A DNA stretch of 64,000 bases from an uncultured Bacteroidales bacterium (GTDB taxonomy: Bacteria > Bacteroidota > Bacteroidia > Bacteroidales > UBA932). The notes below the pieces were generated by a model. That model ran no database searches. It was not told where the DNA came from and was given only the letters and a program-made list of their open reading frames with translations. Below are positions 10,444-18,756 of the stretch, piece by piece. The stretch is taken from positions 62,001-126,000 of the forward strand of contig CAMJHF010000005.1 in NCBI GenBank assembly GCA_946405435.1, read 5' to 3'. The position numbers were made by a program, and so were the translations under genes. Positions within the stretch are counted from its first letter, which is position 1. Every line of letters starts with the position of its first letter.

Positions 10444-12165
10444 ATGTCCGAGCGCAGCCTCCTGCTGCTGCTCAGTTTTTTTGTGGGCATCTGCTCCGGC
10501 CTTGCCGCCGTATTGCTTACAAGCTGCATAGACGGCATCAAGCATCTGCTGGACAATACTCTCAGCCTCAACCACAACATACAGTACCTGCTGCTCCCCG
10601 GCGCAGGCATGCTGATAAGCCTTCTGCTGCTCCGATTCGTCATCAAAGACAACATCAGCCACGGTGTAACCAAGGTGCTGCTGGCGGTCAGCAGGGGCGA
10701 GAGCAAGATAAAGCCCCACAATATGTGGTCCTCGATGCTCACCTCATCCGTGACCATCGGCTTCGGCGGCTCGGTAGGAGCGGAGGCTCCGATCGTGTAC
10801 ACCGGCGCAGCCATAGGCAGCAATCTGGGACGCTGTTTCGGATTGTCCTACAGAAACATAACCATATTGCTGGGCTGCGGTGCCGCCGGGGCGATTTCCG
10901 GCATCTTCAAGGCTCCGCTCGCGGGAGTGCTCTTCACCATGGAGATTCTGCTTTTCAATATCTCCCTGTCATCAATGCTTCCGCTGCTAATATCAACCAT
11001 CTCGGCAACCGTAGTATCCTATATTTTCCGGGGGCAGACGCCCATGTTCGCCTGCACGCTTACGCCTTTCGCAATGGGCAATATCCCCTTCTACATGCTC
11101 ATGGGCGTCGTGCTGGGCTTCGGGTCCCTGTATTTTACCAACACTACCCTCTGGCTGGAAGACAAAATAGCCAAGATAGGCAACCAGTACCTCAGGTGGC
11201 TCATCTGCGCCGTGGTGCTTGGCCTTACCATTTTTATCTTTCCGCAGCTCTACGGCGAAGGTTACGGGGTGCTGTCAGACCTTCTCAACGGACGCGAAAT
11301 CGAAGTCGAGGGCCGCTCGATACTGTCGTTCATGATGCGTTCCGGCTGGGGCATGGCAGCATTCTTCGCACTTATATTCTTCATCAAGGTGCTGGCCATG
11401 ACAGCCACCAACGCCGGTGGCGGCAACGGAGGAACGTTCGGTCCCACGCTGTTCTGCGGAGCGATTGCAGGATTCGTAGTGGCCAGGTGCTTCAACCTTG
11501 CCGGGGCTGCAGTGCCGGAGCAGAATTTCGTACTGGTGGGCATGGCGGCCATGATGGCGGGCGTGATGCAGGCACCGATGACCGCTATCTTCCTCATAGC
11601 CGAGATTTCCGGAGGCTACGAACTCCTTATCCCCCTGATTCTCACGGCCACGGTATCCTATGGCACCGTACGCCTGTTCCAGAAGTATTCAATCTATTCC
11701 AAGCGCATCGCACAGAGCGGCGACCTGCTTACCCACGACAACGACCAGGCAGTACTCACCCTGCTGCACACTTACGACCTAATTAGGGACAAATACCCTC
11801 GCCTGCGCATCGAGCAGCACCTGCGCGATGTCGTCGCAGCAGTCAAAGACAGCACCGCGGCGGTAATCGCTGTAGTAGACTCCGACGGCCGCTTCCAAGG
11901 GCTCATCGACATAGGCAACGTTCGTAAATATCTGTTGCGCACAGACCTGTACGATAAACTCAAGGTAGAGAACCTCATGGAAACAGCCCCGGCGCTCCTG
12001 AATAAAGACGAAAAGATGGAAAGCGTGATGCGCAAGTTCGACTCCACCGGCGCCTGGCGTCTCCCCGTAGTCGACAATGACTCCCGATACCTCGGATTCA
12101 TCTCCCGTTCCCGCCTTCTCACCGCCTACCGCCGCGAACTCAAAGAAATCTCCAACGAAGACTAA
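10444..12165 (+). CDS. ClC-family chloride channel/antiporter with C-terminal CBS domains
   Basis: GSVGAEAPIVYTGAAIGSNLG, GIFKAPLAGVLFTMEI, GGGNGGTFGPTLF; C-terminal CBS pair. Confidence 0.93.
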   Translation: MSERSLLLLLSFFVGICSGLAAVLLTSCIDGIKHLLDNTLSLNHNIQYLLLPGAGMLISLLLLRFVIKDNISHGVTKVLLAVSRGESKIKPHNMWSSMLTSSVTIGFGGSVGAEAPIVYTGAAIGSNLGRCFGLSYRNITILLGCGAAGAISGIFKAPLAGVLFTMEILLFNISLSSMLPLLISTISATVVSYIFRGQTPMFACTLTPFAMGNIPFYMLMGVVLGFGSLYFTNTTLWLEDKIAKIGNQYLRWLICAVVLGLTIFIFPQLYGEGYGVLSDLLNGREIEVEGRSILSFMMRSGWGMAAFFALIFFIKVLAMTATNAGGGNGGTFGPTLFCGAIAGFVVARCFNLAGAAVPEQNFVLVGMAAMMAGVMQAPMTAIFLIAEISGGYELLIPLILTATVSYGTVRLFQKYSIYSKRIAQSGDLLTHDNDQAVLTLLHTYDLIRDKYPRLRIEQHLRDVVAAVKDSTAAVIAVVDSDGRFQGLIDIGNVRKYLLRTDLYDKLKVENLMETAPALLNKDEKMESVMRKFDSTGAWRLPVVDNDSRYLGFISRSRLLTAYRRELKEISNED

Positions 12166-12294
12166 CCCCTCACGTGCCGCACGCCCCCGCCCTGGCCCTT
12201 GTCTCCGCCCGGGCCAGCGCCAGGGAGTGGCCGGGGAGCGTCCGGTGAATGAACCCGGTAAATGATTCGCCTATAGCCCTCCAACGTCCGCAAC

Positions 12295-12482
12295 CGTCGT
12301 CTGAGGTGCCGCCGTATGGACCCCAGACGACGATATCCCCTAAAAACGTCGCTTGAGGTGCCGCCGGATGGACCCCAGACAACGATGTCCCCCAAAAACG
12401 TCGCTTGACGTGCCGCCGGATGGACCCCAGACAACGATGTCCCCCAAAAACGTCGCTTGACGTGCCGCCAGATGGACCCCAG
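12295..12482 (+). repeat. 52-bp palindromic repeat array 1 (3 full + 1 truncated unit)
   Basis: Units start at 12295, 12347, 12399, 12451; e.g. cgtcgcttgaggtgccgccggatggaccccagacaacgatgtcccccaaaaa. Confidence 0.97.
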
Positions 12483-12570
12483 GGGACAGGAAGGAAGTGA
12501 ATAAGTTTCCGGCAAGGAAGGATGGATGAATGAATGGAAAGAAGGATGGAGCCGGTGGAAAGGTTTGGTC

Positions 12571-12701
12571 GTTCGGTGGTGGGGAGAGTCTTCGGAAAAA
12601 TGTGCCACCCTCGGCAACATAAGAGGGAGGGGCCCACAAGCGAAGCGCAGTGGGAGGGGTCGCGTAGCGACTTTTTCCGAAGACTCTCCCCACCACCGAA
12701 C
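12571..12701. repeat. Structured palindromic element, copy A (30-bp perfect arms, 71-nt core)
   Basis: Arms gttcggtggtggggagagtcttcggaaaaa / tttttccgaagactctccccaccaccgaac; core contains ggaggggcccacaagcgaagcgcagtgggagggg. Confidence 0.97.
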
Positions 12702-12717
12702 ATCTAATACAGAATTC

Positions 12718-12808
12718 CGTCGCTTGGGGTGCCTGCCGATGGACCTCAGACACCAATATCCCACGAAAACGTCGTTTGGGGTGCCTGCCGATGGACCCCA
12801 AACGGCGG
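12718..12808 (+). repeat. 52-bp palindromic repeat array 2 (2 units)
   Basis: Units start at 12718 and 12770; the second ends 9 bp before the transposase stop. Confidence 0.95.
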
Positions 12809-12817
12809 TTGGAGTGG

Positions 12818-13681
12818 TTATATAAGGTCGAGAAGTTCTGTTACTCTTGTGTATGAGAGCCCTGTCACTCTGGCCAGCTGGTTGACATCAGAGCTGAAGC
12901 GGTATTTCAACTGACGCACCAATTCGCTCATTTGTTGTTGACTAAGTTGATCCATGTCTTTGGCCCGAAATAAAGAATGGCACAAATCTTTTGCTGACTC
13001 AATTACATTCTGATCCTTGAATGAAGGTGCAGCTTCTCCATCAAGATGCTTTCGCGCCTTTGACGAATTATTCAAGAAGTAGCGATAACTGTCCGCGGAA
13101 TGAAAGACCGATTCCACGAACTTCACGGGCACGTATGACGAGGGTAATATATAATTGCCGTTATCGAGTCTATAGTCGTCCGGAAGTTTCACGTTGCTCC
13201 TAAGTATTCTGATCTGCTTATTGTAACTTAGGTCGCCAAGTGCTATGCCATGCGGTTCATCAGGATTGAAGAACGTATCGCCAGTGCCCCATGGATACAT
13301 ATTCGGATAAGCACAGATGTTGGCGGCAACACTGTTCATGATTACGTATGCAATTGCTCTCTTCAGAGATTCATCTCCAAGGTTTACCTCTCTTATATCA
13401 ATGTTGACGCGCCTAAAGTAATTATGGGATCCGTATTTACCTGAATAATACCTTCCATACAGCGTTTTGAACCTGTCTGCAAACAATTTCGCCTCTTCGC
13501 GACTGCACACCAATACAAAATGGAAATGATTCGACATGAGAATAAACGACAGAACATTAATCCCAAGCGTAAAAGAGATGATGGCGACATAATTCATTGC
13601 CACCCGGAAGTCCTCTTTGTCCCTGAACCACAGACGATCAGAGAAATGATCAGAAGTAACAAGAAAGAATTTCATAGTCAA
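12818..13681 (-). CDS. REP-associated-type (RAYT) Y1/HUH transposase with C-terminal helix-turn-helix-like segment
   Basis: 287 aa; HUH motif in LSFILMSNHFHFVLVC, YVIMNSVAANI resembling the conserved YIxxNPxxA segment, C-terminal SSDVNQLARVTGLSYTRVTELL. Confidence 0.85.
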   Translation of the reverse strand: MTMKFFLVTSDHFSDRLWFRDKEDFRVAMNYVAIISFTLGINVLSFILMSNHFHFVLVCSREEAKLFADRFKTLYGRYYSGKYGSHNYFRRVNIDIREVNLGDESLKRAIAYVIMNSVAANICAYPNMYPWGTGDTFFNPDEPHGIALGDLSYNKQIRILRSNVKLPDDYRLDNGNYILPSSYVPVKFVESVFHSADSYRYFLNNSSKARKHLDGEAAPSFKDQNVIESAKDLCHSLFRAKDMDQLSQQQMSELVRQLKYRFSSDVNQLARVTGLSYTRVTELLDLI

Positions 13682-13798
13682 AATAAATTAAAAGTTAAGT
13701 TTAGGACCGATAATCCACCTGACAGTAGCGCCAGAATCAGTCCTTTACCGCAAACATAAATGATTTTCCTAAAAAGAGCAATACTCCCAGCCAAAAAA

Positions 13799-14040
13799 CG
13801 TCGTTTAGAGTGCCTACAGATGGACCTCAGATGTCGATATACCCTGAAAACGTTGTTTGGGGTGCCAGCAGATGGACCCCAGACACCAATATACCACGAA
13901 AACGTCGTTTGGGGTGTCGGCAGATGGACCTCAGATGACGATATACCACGAAAACGTCGTTTGAGGTGCTGGCAGATGGACCTCAGACGACGATAACCTA
14001 CGGAAACGTTGTTTGGGATGCCGGCGAATGGATCCCGGGT
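13799..14040 (+). repeat. 52-bp palindromic repeat array 3 (4 full + 1 degenerate unit)
   Basis: Units start at 13799, 13851, 13903, 13955, 14007; exact 52-bp spacing. Confidence 0.97.
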
Positions 14041-14070
14041 GATAAGAAGCGAGTGAATAAGCTTTATGCA

Positions 14071-14147
14071 AGGGAAGGAAAGAAGGAAAGAAGGAAAGAA
14101 GGAAAGAAGGATGGAAGGAAGGAAGGATGGATGGATGGATGGATGGA
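14071..14147 (+). repeat. A/G-rich microsatellite (aagg/aaag then atgg tetranucleotides)
   Basis: agggaaggaaagaaggaaagaaggaaagaaggaaagaaggatggaaggaaggaaggatggatggatggatggatgg. Confidence 0.95.
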
Positions 14148-14163
14148 GACGAGGGAAAGGCTA

Positions 14164-14294
14164 GGCCGGTAGAGGGGAGATTCTCCAGAAAAATGTGCCA
14201 CCCTCGGCAACATGAGAGGGAGGGGCCCACAAGCGAAGCGCAGTGGGAGGGGTCGCGTAGCGACTTTTTCTGGAGAATCTCCCCTCTACCGGCC
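14164..14294. repeat. Structured palindromic element, copy B (30-bp perfect arms, 71-nt core)
   Basis: Arms ggccggtagaggggagattctccagaaaaa / tttttctggagaatctcccctctaccggcc; core differs from copy A at one position. Confidence 0.97.
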
Positions 14295-14310
14295 GTCAAA
14301 CTCAGCACAC

Positions 14311-14504
14311 CGTCGCTTGAGGTGCCTGCCGATGGACCTCAAACGACGATATCCTACGAAAACGTTGTTTGGGGTGCTGGCAGATGGACCTCAGACGACG
14401 ATAACCTACGGAAACGTTGTTTGGGGTGCTGGCAGATGGACCTCAGACGACGATATCCTACGAAAACGTTGTTTGGGGTGCCGGCAGATGGACCCCAGAC
14501 GACG
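14311..14504 (+). repeat. 52-bp palindromic repeat array 4 (3 full + 1 truncated unit)
   Basis: Units start at 14311, 14363, 14415, 14467. Confidence 0.97.
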
Positions 14505-14560
14505 GGATGCGCCAGGGAAGAGATCATAGAACGCAGAACGGAGATCGCTGAATAGAAACA

Positions 14561-14627
14561 GCTGAACGGCAATCGCAAAAACGGCAACCGTTGAACGGCA
14601 ACCGTCAAAACGGCAACCGCTGAACGG
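14561..14627 (+). repeat. Short repeated mini-hairpins (acggcaaccgt)
   Basis: gctgaacggcaatcgcaaaaacggcaaccgttgaacggcaaccgtcaaaacggcaaccgctgaacggcc. Confidence 0.8.
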
Positions 14628-14660
14628 CCTCCTCTGTACGGAAAACGGGGGGACGAATCT

Positions 14661-16817
14661 CTATATCAGTCCGAGGCTGATTCGGCGGCGGTCCAGGTCG
14701 ACGCCGAGGACGCGGACGCGGACGTGCTGGTGGAGTTTGACGACGCGGGATGGGTCGGTGCCGCGAGGCCCCATCTGAGAGACGTGAACGAGGCCGTTGT
14801 CGTGAAGGCCCACATCTACGAAAGCGCCGAACGCGGTGATATTGGTGACTATTCCGGGGAGTTCCATTCCGGTCTTGAGGTCCTCCAGTTCATGGATATC
14901 ATCGGCAAAGGCGAATTCCGAGGCTTGTTCGCGGGGGTCCAGGCCTGGCTTTACGAGCTCCTTCAGGATATCCTTAACTGTGGGAAGGCCAACGTCTCCG
15001 CTGACGAAATCTTCGGCATTTATGCGCGAACACAGCTCCGCGTTGCCCACGAGTTCACGAGTGCTTACTCCCAGCGAGCGCGCCATTGCATCCACCACAT
15101 GATACGATTCTGGGTGCACGGCAGAAGCGTCCAGCGGATTGTCGGCACCCGGAATCCGGAGGAATCCCGCACATTGCTCGAAGGCCTTAGGGCCTAACCG
15201 TGGCACCTTCAGGAGCTGTTTCCTACTCTCGAAGGCTCCGTTCCGGGCTCTCCATTCCACTATATTGCGAGCCAGCACCGGACCGATTCCGGCCACGTAG
15301 GACAGAAGGTAAGGCGACGCCGTATTGAGATTGACGCCGACGCTGTTGACGCAGGACTCGACGGTATTGTCGAGCTTCTCTTTCAGAAGCGTCTGGTCCA
15401 CGTCGTGCTGATACTGGCCGATGCCGAGATTCTTGGGATCTATCTTCACAAGCTCCGACAGGGGGTCCATAAGGCGCCGCCCGATGCTCACCGCCCCGCG
15501 CACCGTCACATCCTCGTCCGGGAATTCCTCGCGTGCAATTTCGGATGCGGAATAAATGGAAGCTCCGTCTTCGCTCACCGTCCACAGTTTGCATCCGGCC
15601 GGCAGCTGCACCTTGCGCATGAACTCCTCGGTCTCGCGTGAGGCGGTGCCGTTGCCAATAGCAACTGCCTGAATCTTATATTTTTCCAACATCGCCTGCA
15701 CCGCCATCAGAGCCTTGACTTTCTCATTCTGGGGCGGATGCGGGAAGATGATGGTGTGGTACAGCAAACCTCCCTGCTCATCAAGGCAGGCAATCTTGCA
15801 GCCGTTGCGGAAACCCGGGTCGATGGCCATTGTGCGCTTCTCCCCCACTGGAGCCTGCAGCAGCAGCTGGCGCAGGTTCTCGCCGAACACCTTTATGGAT
15901 TCGACGTCGGCCCTTTCCTTTGCCTCCCGAATCACTTCTCCGCTGATGGAAGGCTCCAGCAGACGCTTGAACGAGTCGGCCACGGCCTCTTTTATCTGCT
16001 CCGCCAGGGCGCCGCCGGGATAGCCATTGGCCTGGCAGAAGTCATAGTATATCTTGTTCCCGCAGCGCTCTGCGTCAGCATCAAGCCCGACGGACAGGAA
16101 GCCCTCGTTCTGGGCTCGGAGGATGGCGAGCAGATTATGCGACGGCATGCGGTCCAGGGGCATCTTGAAATCGAAGTAGCTGCGATATTTCGCCGCTTCG
16201 GGATTGCCCTGCGCCGCCTTGGTGGCTTTGGCCTCGAGCCGCCTGATGCGGAATATACTGCGGAGGTTGCTCCTGACATCAGAAGATTCGCTAAGGCGCT
16301 CCGCGATTATGTCCCTGGCTCCGGCAAGGGCGGCGGCAACATCGTCCGCTCCAGGCTTGCCTTTCAAAGAAGGCGAACCCTTGACAAAGTCCCGGGCGCT
16401 CTGCTGCGGATCTCTGGTCCGGAGGTTCCACATAAGGTCGGCAAGCGGCTCAAGTCCAAGTTCCCGCGCCACCGTGGCCCTTGTGCGGCGCTTGGGTCTC
16501 CAGGGGAGGTAGATGTCTTCCAGTTCGGTAGCGCTGGTGCACTCCTCTATACGGAGCTTAAGCTCGTCGGTAAGGGCCCCTGCCTCTCCGATGGTGGCAA
16601 GGATTGTCTCTTTCCGCTTCTCCATCTGGTCGAAGACATCGGCCCAATGTTTGACCTCCGCCACGGTGGCATCATCCATGCCGCCGGTCTTCTCCTTGCG
16701 GTAGCGGCTTATGAACGGAATGGTGTCGCCGTCTGCGAACATGTCGACACAGTTCTCTATCTGCCAGGGCTTCGCGCCGACGGTTTCTGCTATTTGTTTA
16801 ATATACAATTCTTTCAT
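14661..16817 (-). CDS. tex: Tex-family RNA-binding transcription accessory protein
   Basis: 718 aa; Tex N-domain, YqgF-like (MAIDPGFRNGCKIACLD), HhH (LLSYVAGIGPVLARNIVEWR), C-terminal S1 domain. Confidence 0.95.
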   Translation of the reverse strand: MKELYIKQIAETVGAKPWQIENCVDMFADGDTIPFISRYRKEKTGGMDDATVAEVKHWADVFDQMEKRKETILATIGEAGALTDELKLRIEECTSATELEDIYLPWRPKRRTRATVARELGLEPLADLMWNLRTRDPQQSARDFVKGSPSLKGKPGADDVAAALAGARDIIAERLSESSDVRSNLRSIFRIRRLEAKATKAAQGNPEAAKYRSYFDFKMPLDRMPSHNLLAILRAQNEGFLSVGLDADAERCGNKIYYDFCQANGYPGGALAEQIKEAVADSFKRLLEPSISGEVIREAKERADVESIKVFGENLRQLLLQAPVGEKRTMAIDPGFRNGCKIACLDEQGGLLYHTIIFPHPPQNEKVKALMAVQAMLEKYKIQAVAIGNGTASRETEEFMRKVQLPAGCKLWTVSEDGASIYSASEIAREEFPDEDVTVRGAVSIGRRLMDPLSELVKIDPKNLGIGQYQHDVDQTLLKEKLDNTVESCVNSVGVNLNTASPYLLSYVAGIGPVLARNIVEWRARNGAFESRKQLLKVPRLGPKAFEQCAGFLRIPGADNPLDASAVHPESYHVVDAMARSLGVSTRELVGNAELCSRINAEDFVSGDVGLPTVKDILKELVKPGLDPREQASEFAFADDIHELEDLKTGMELPGIVTNITAFGAFVDVGLHDNGLVHVSQMGPRGTDPSRVVKLHQHVRVRVLGVDLDRRRISLGLI

Positions 16818-16829
16818 TTGATGACACAG

Positions 16830-18386
16830 TTATGATAGAAACAATTTGTACAGATCGGCATTCGGTGTCTGAGAAGAAAGAATCTTCTTTCGAAGCCTTG
16901 ATTTTCTCGTGCTTACTGTAGATATTGATTCGTTGAAGATAGATGCTATTGTGGGGTCTTTGAATCCTACTACCATATAGCAAATAAACCGGTATGTCTT
17001 TTCGTCAAAATCGGGGAAGTCTTGCCTGATCCGCAACATAATGCCGTCCAGTTCTTTATTGATCCAGGACTCAAACTCCCGACTTTTGCCCTTGTCTGAA
17101 GATATATTGGACAGCACTTCGGTTACCCTCTCGGCATAATGCCTGGCCCCTTCGTCCATAATCAAAGATGCAGACAGATTCGTCTTGTACATTTTTCCTA
17201 TGGAAGAGAGTTGGCTTTTGAACATCGAAGCAAAAGAGCGTTGAAGTCTCAAGGCTTTTTCTTCCGCCTCCAGCTTCTTACTCTCATTGTCTTTGGCCAA
17301 CTCCAGGAGCATATTGGTCTCCGCCAGTTTATAGGAAAGAATTTCCTTGTCCTTTACAAGCTGTTTGTGCACCAAATAAAAAATAAGCAGGACCAATAAC
17401 GCTAACACGACAAGCACTGCAGACCAGACTTTGACTGCCCTGGAATTCATTTTTGCCTTTCTGGCAAGTTGAGACGCATACTCAATCTGCGCTTTATATA
17501 AGTCTTGGGTGGAAACAGCCTGGGCAATGCGCCGATTTTCAGTATTGTAAGATTCAATATAATCCAAAGCCTGATCCTTGTCCCCTTTTACCACCGATAT
17601 TCGGTAAAGCCACCAGAGAGATTCCGCGTCTTCCGCTGAATCATCGAGATTTGAAAGTGCTGCTTCGGAAGAATATTTGTCTCCGGACAACAACAATGCA
17701 TAGGCATACTGGCACCATTGAGCATTGGAAAGAGTTGCACCGAGGGCTATAGATTTGTTGAATAAAACGACGGCTTCATCGTATCTGGAATTTTCAAGTC
17801 TCAGTGCATTGCCGGCCTTGCCAAGAATCGCCGGCAAGGCATTCTTGCCGGCAGTATCGACAAGAGAATATGTCTTGTCCGCCATTTCAAACATATTGTT
17901 ATGATGAAAAGCATTGGCGAGCAACATTAATTGTCTGTCGGTACCATTGACAAAGCCGCAATCGATAAAGTATTTAAGAGCTTTCTGGGAATACAGCAAT
18001 TCGTCAGTGTAGTTCTGACCCAGGCCATATATCTCCCCAGTGGATGAATATATCTCGGCCTTTAGTTTGTCGTCATTTGTTTTTTCTGCATAATCGGCCG
18101 CTTCAAGGAAGTAAATAAGTGCAGCAGAATAATCTCCATTATCCTTTCTCAGCAGGCCTTGAAAAAAAGACGCCCTGGCTTTATCTGAGGCGTTCCCTCT
18201 TACAGCAGGAAGAGACGCTGGCAGGTCCCGCATGATTACCATAGCGCTGTCCGGGGAATCGTACAAAAACTCTTCGGCCTTTTGCATATTCCGCTTGACT
18301 CCTGCATCCGTGCACGACAGCAGACAGGTGAGGAGTAAAATCTGGAGGATGTTATGCATCTTAAACACGTAACAAATATAGCACAA
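16830..18386 (-). CDS. Membrane-anchored TPR protein with C-terminal LuxR-like HTH (DUF6377-type)
   Basis: 518 aa; lipoprotein-like N-terminus, TPR-like repeats, one TM (AVLVVLALLVLLIFYLV), C-terminal KDPTIASIFNESISTVSTRKSRLRKK. Confidence 0.75.
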   Translation of the reverse strand: MCYICYVFKMHNILQILLLTCLLSCTDAGVKRNMQKAEEFLYDSPDSAMVIMRDLPASLPAVRGNASDKARASFFQGLLRKDNGDYSAALIYFLEAADYAEKTNDDKLKAEIYSSTGEIYGLGQNYTDELLYSQKALKYFIDCGFVNGTDRQLMLLANAFHHNNMFEMADKTYSLVDTAGKNALPAILGKAGNALRLENSRYDEAVVLFNKSIALGATLSNAQWCQYAYALLLSGDKYSSEAALSNLDDSAEDAESLWWLYRISVVKGDKDQALDYIESYNTENRRIAQAVSTQDLYKAQIEYASQLARKAKMNSRAVKVWSAVLVVLALLVLLIFYLVHKQLVKDKEILSYKLAETNMLLELAKDNESKKLEAEEKALRLQRSFASMFKSQLSSIGKMYKTNLSASLIMDEGARHYAERVTEVLSNISSDKGKSREFESWINKELDGIMLRIRQDFPDFDEKTYRFICYMVVGFKDPTIASIFNESISTVSTRKSRLRKKILSSQTPNADLYKLFLS

Positions 18387-18756
18387 AAAAATGTATCAGA
18401 GAGACAACCGCGAGGTAAGGGCCATAGTTTTTGTCACAAGATATAACTCCCTATCAAACAATAATTTAAACAAAAAGGTACTTATGCACATATAAAACCT
18501 AACCCTGTAATAATCAATGCTTTGAAACAAAAGGCCAATAGCCGCTTTGTGATAACTATTTAAAAGCAGTATTTGACGACTAAAAGATTGTTGATTACTT
18601 TTGGCAAAAGATAATCGGAACGTAGGTAAGCAAGAGAAGTTTGCGTCTGCACTCTGCACCTGGATGACTGAAGAAGAATACATGAGAGCGCAGATTGCAG
18701 ACAGCCGTGTTCTCACAAAAATTGATGAAGGAGGATATGATTGATTTTTAATTAAA

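Noticed and set aside
12162-12801. ORFs over the repeat module (e.g. 12162..12764 -, 12170..12703 -, 12340..12801 -, 14127..14555 +)
   Set aside because: They are translations of repeats; the 52-bp period is not a multiple of 3, so no single frame is maintained. Not credible proteins.
12295-14504. CRISPR array interpretation of the 52-bp repeats
   Set aside because: The whole 52-bp unit is conserved, with no unique spacers, and no cas genes were seen.
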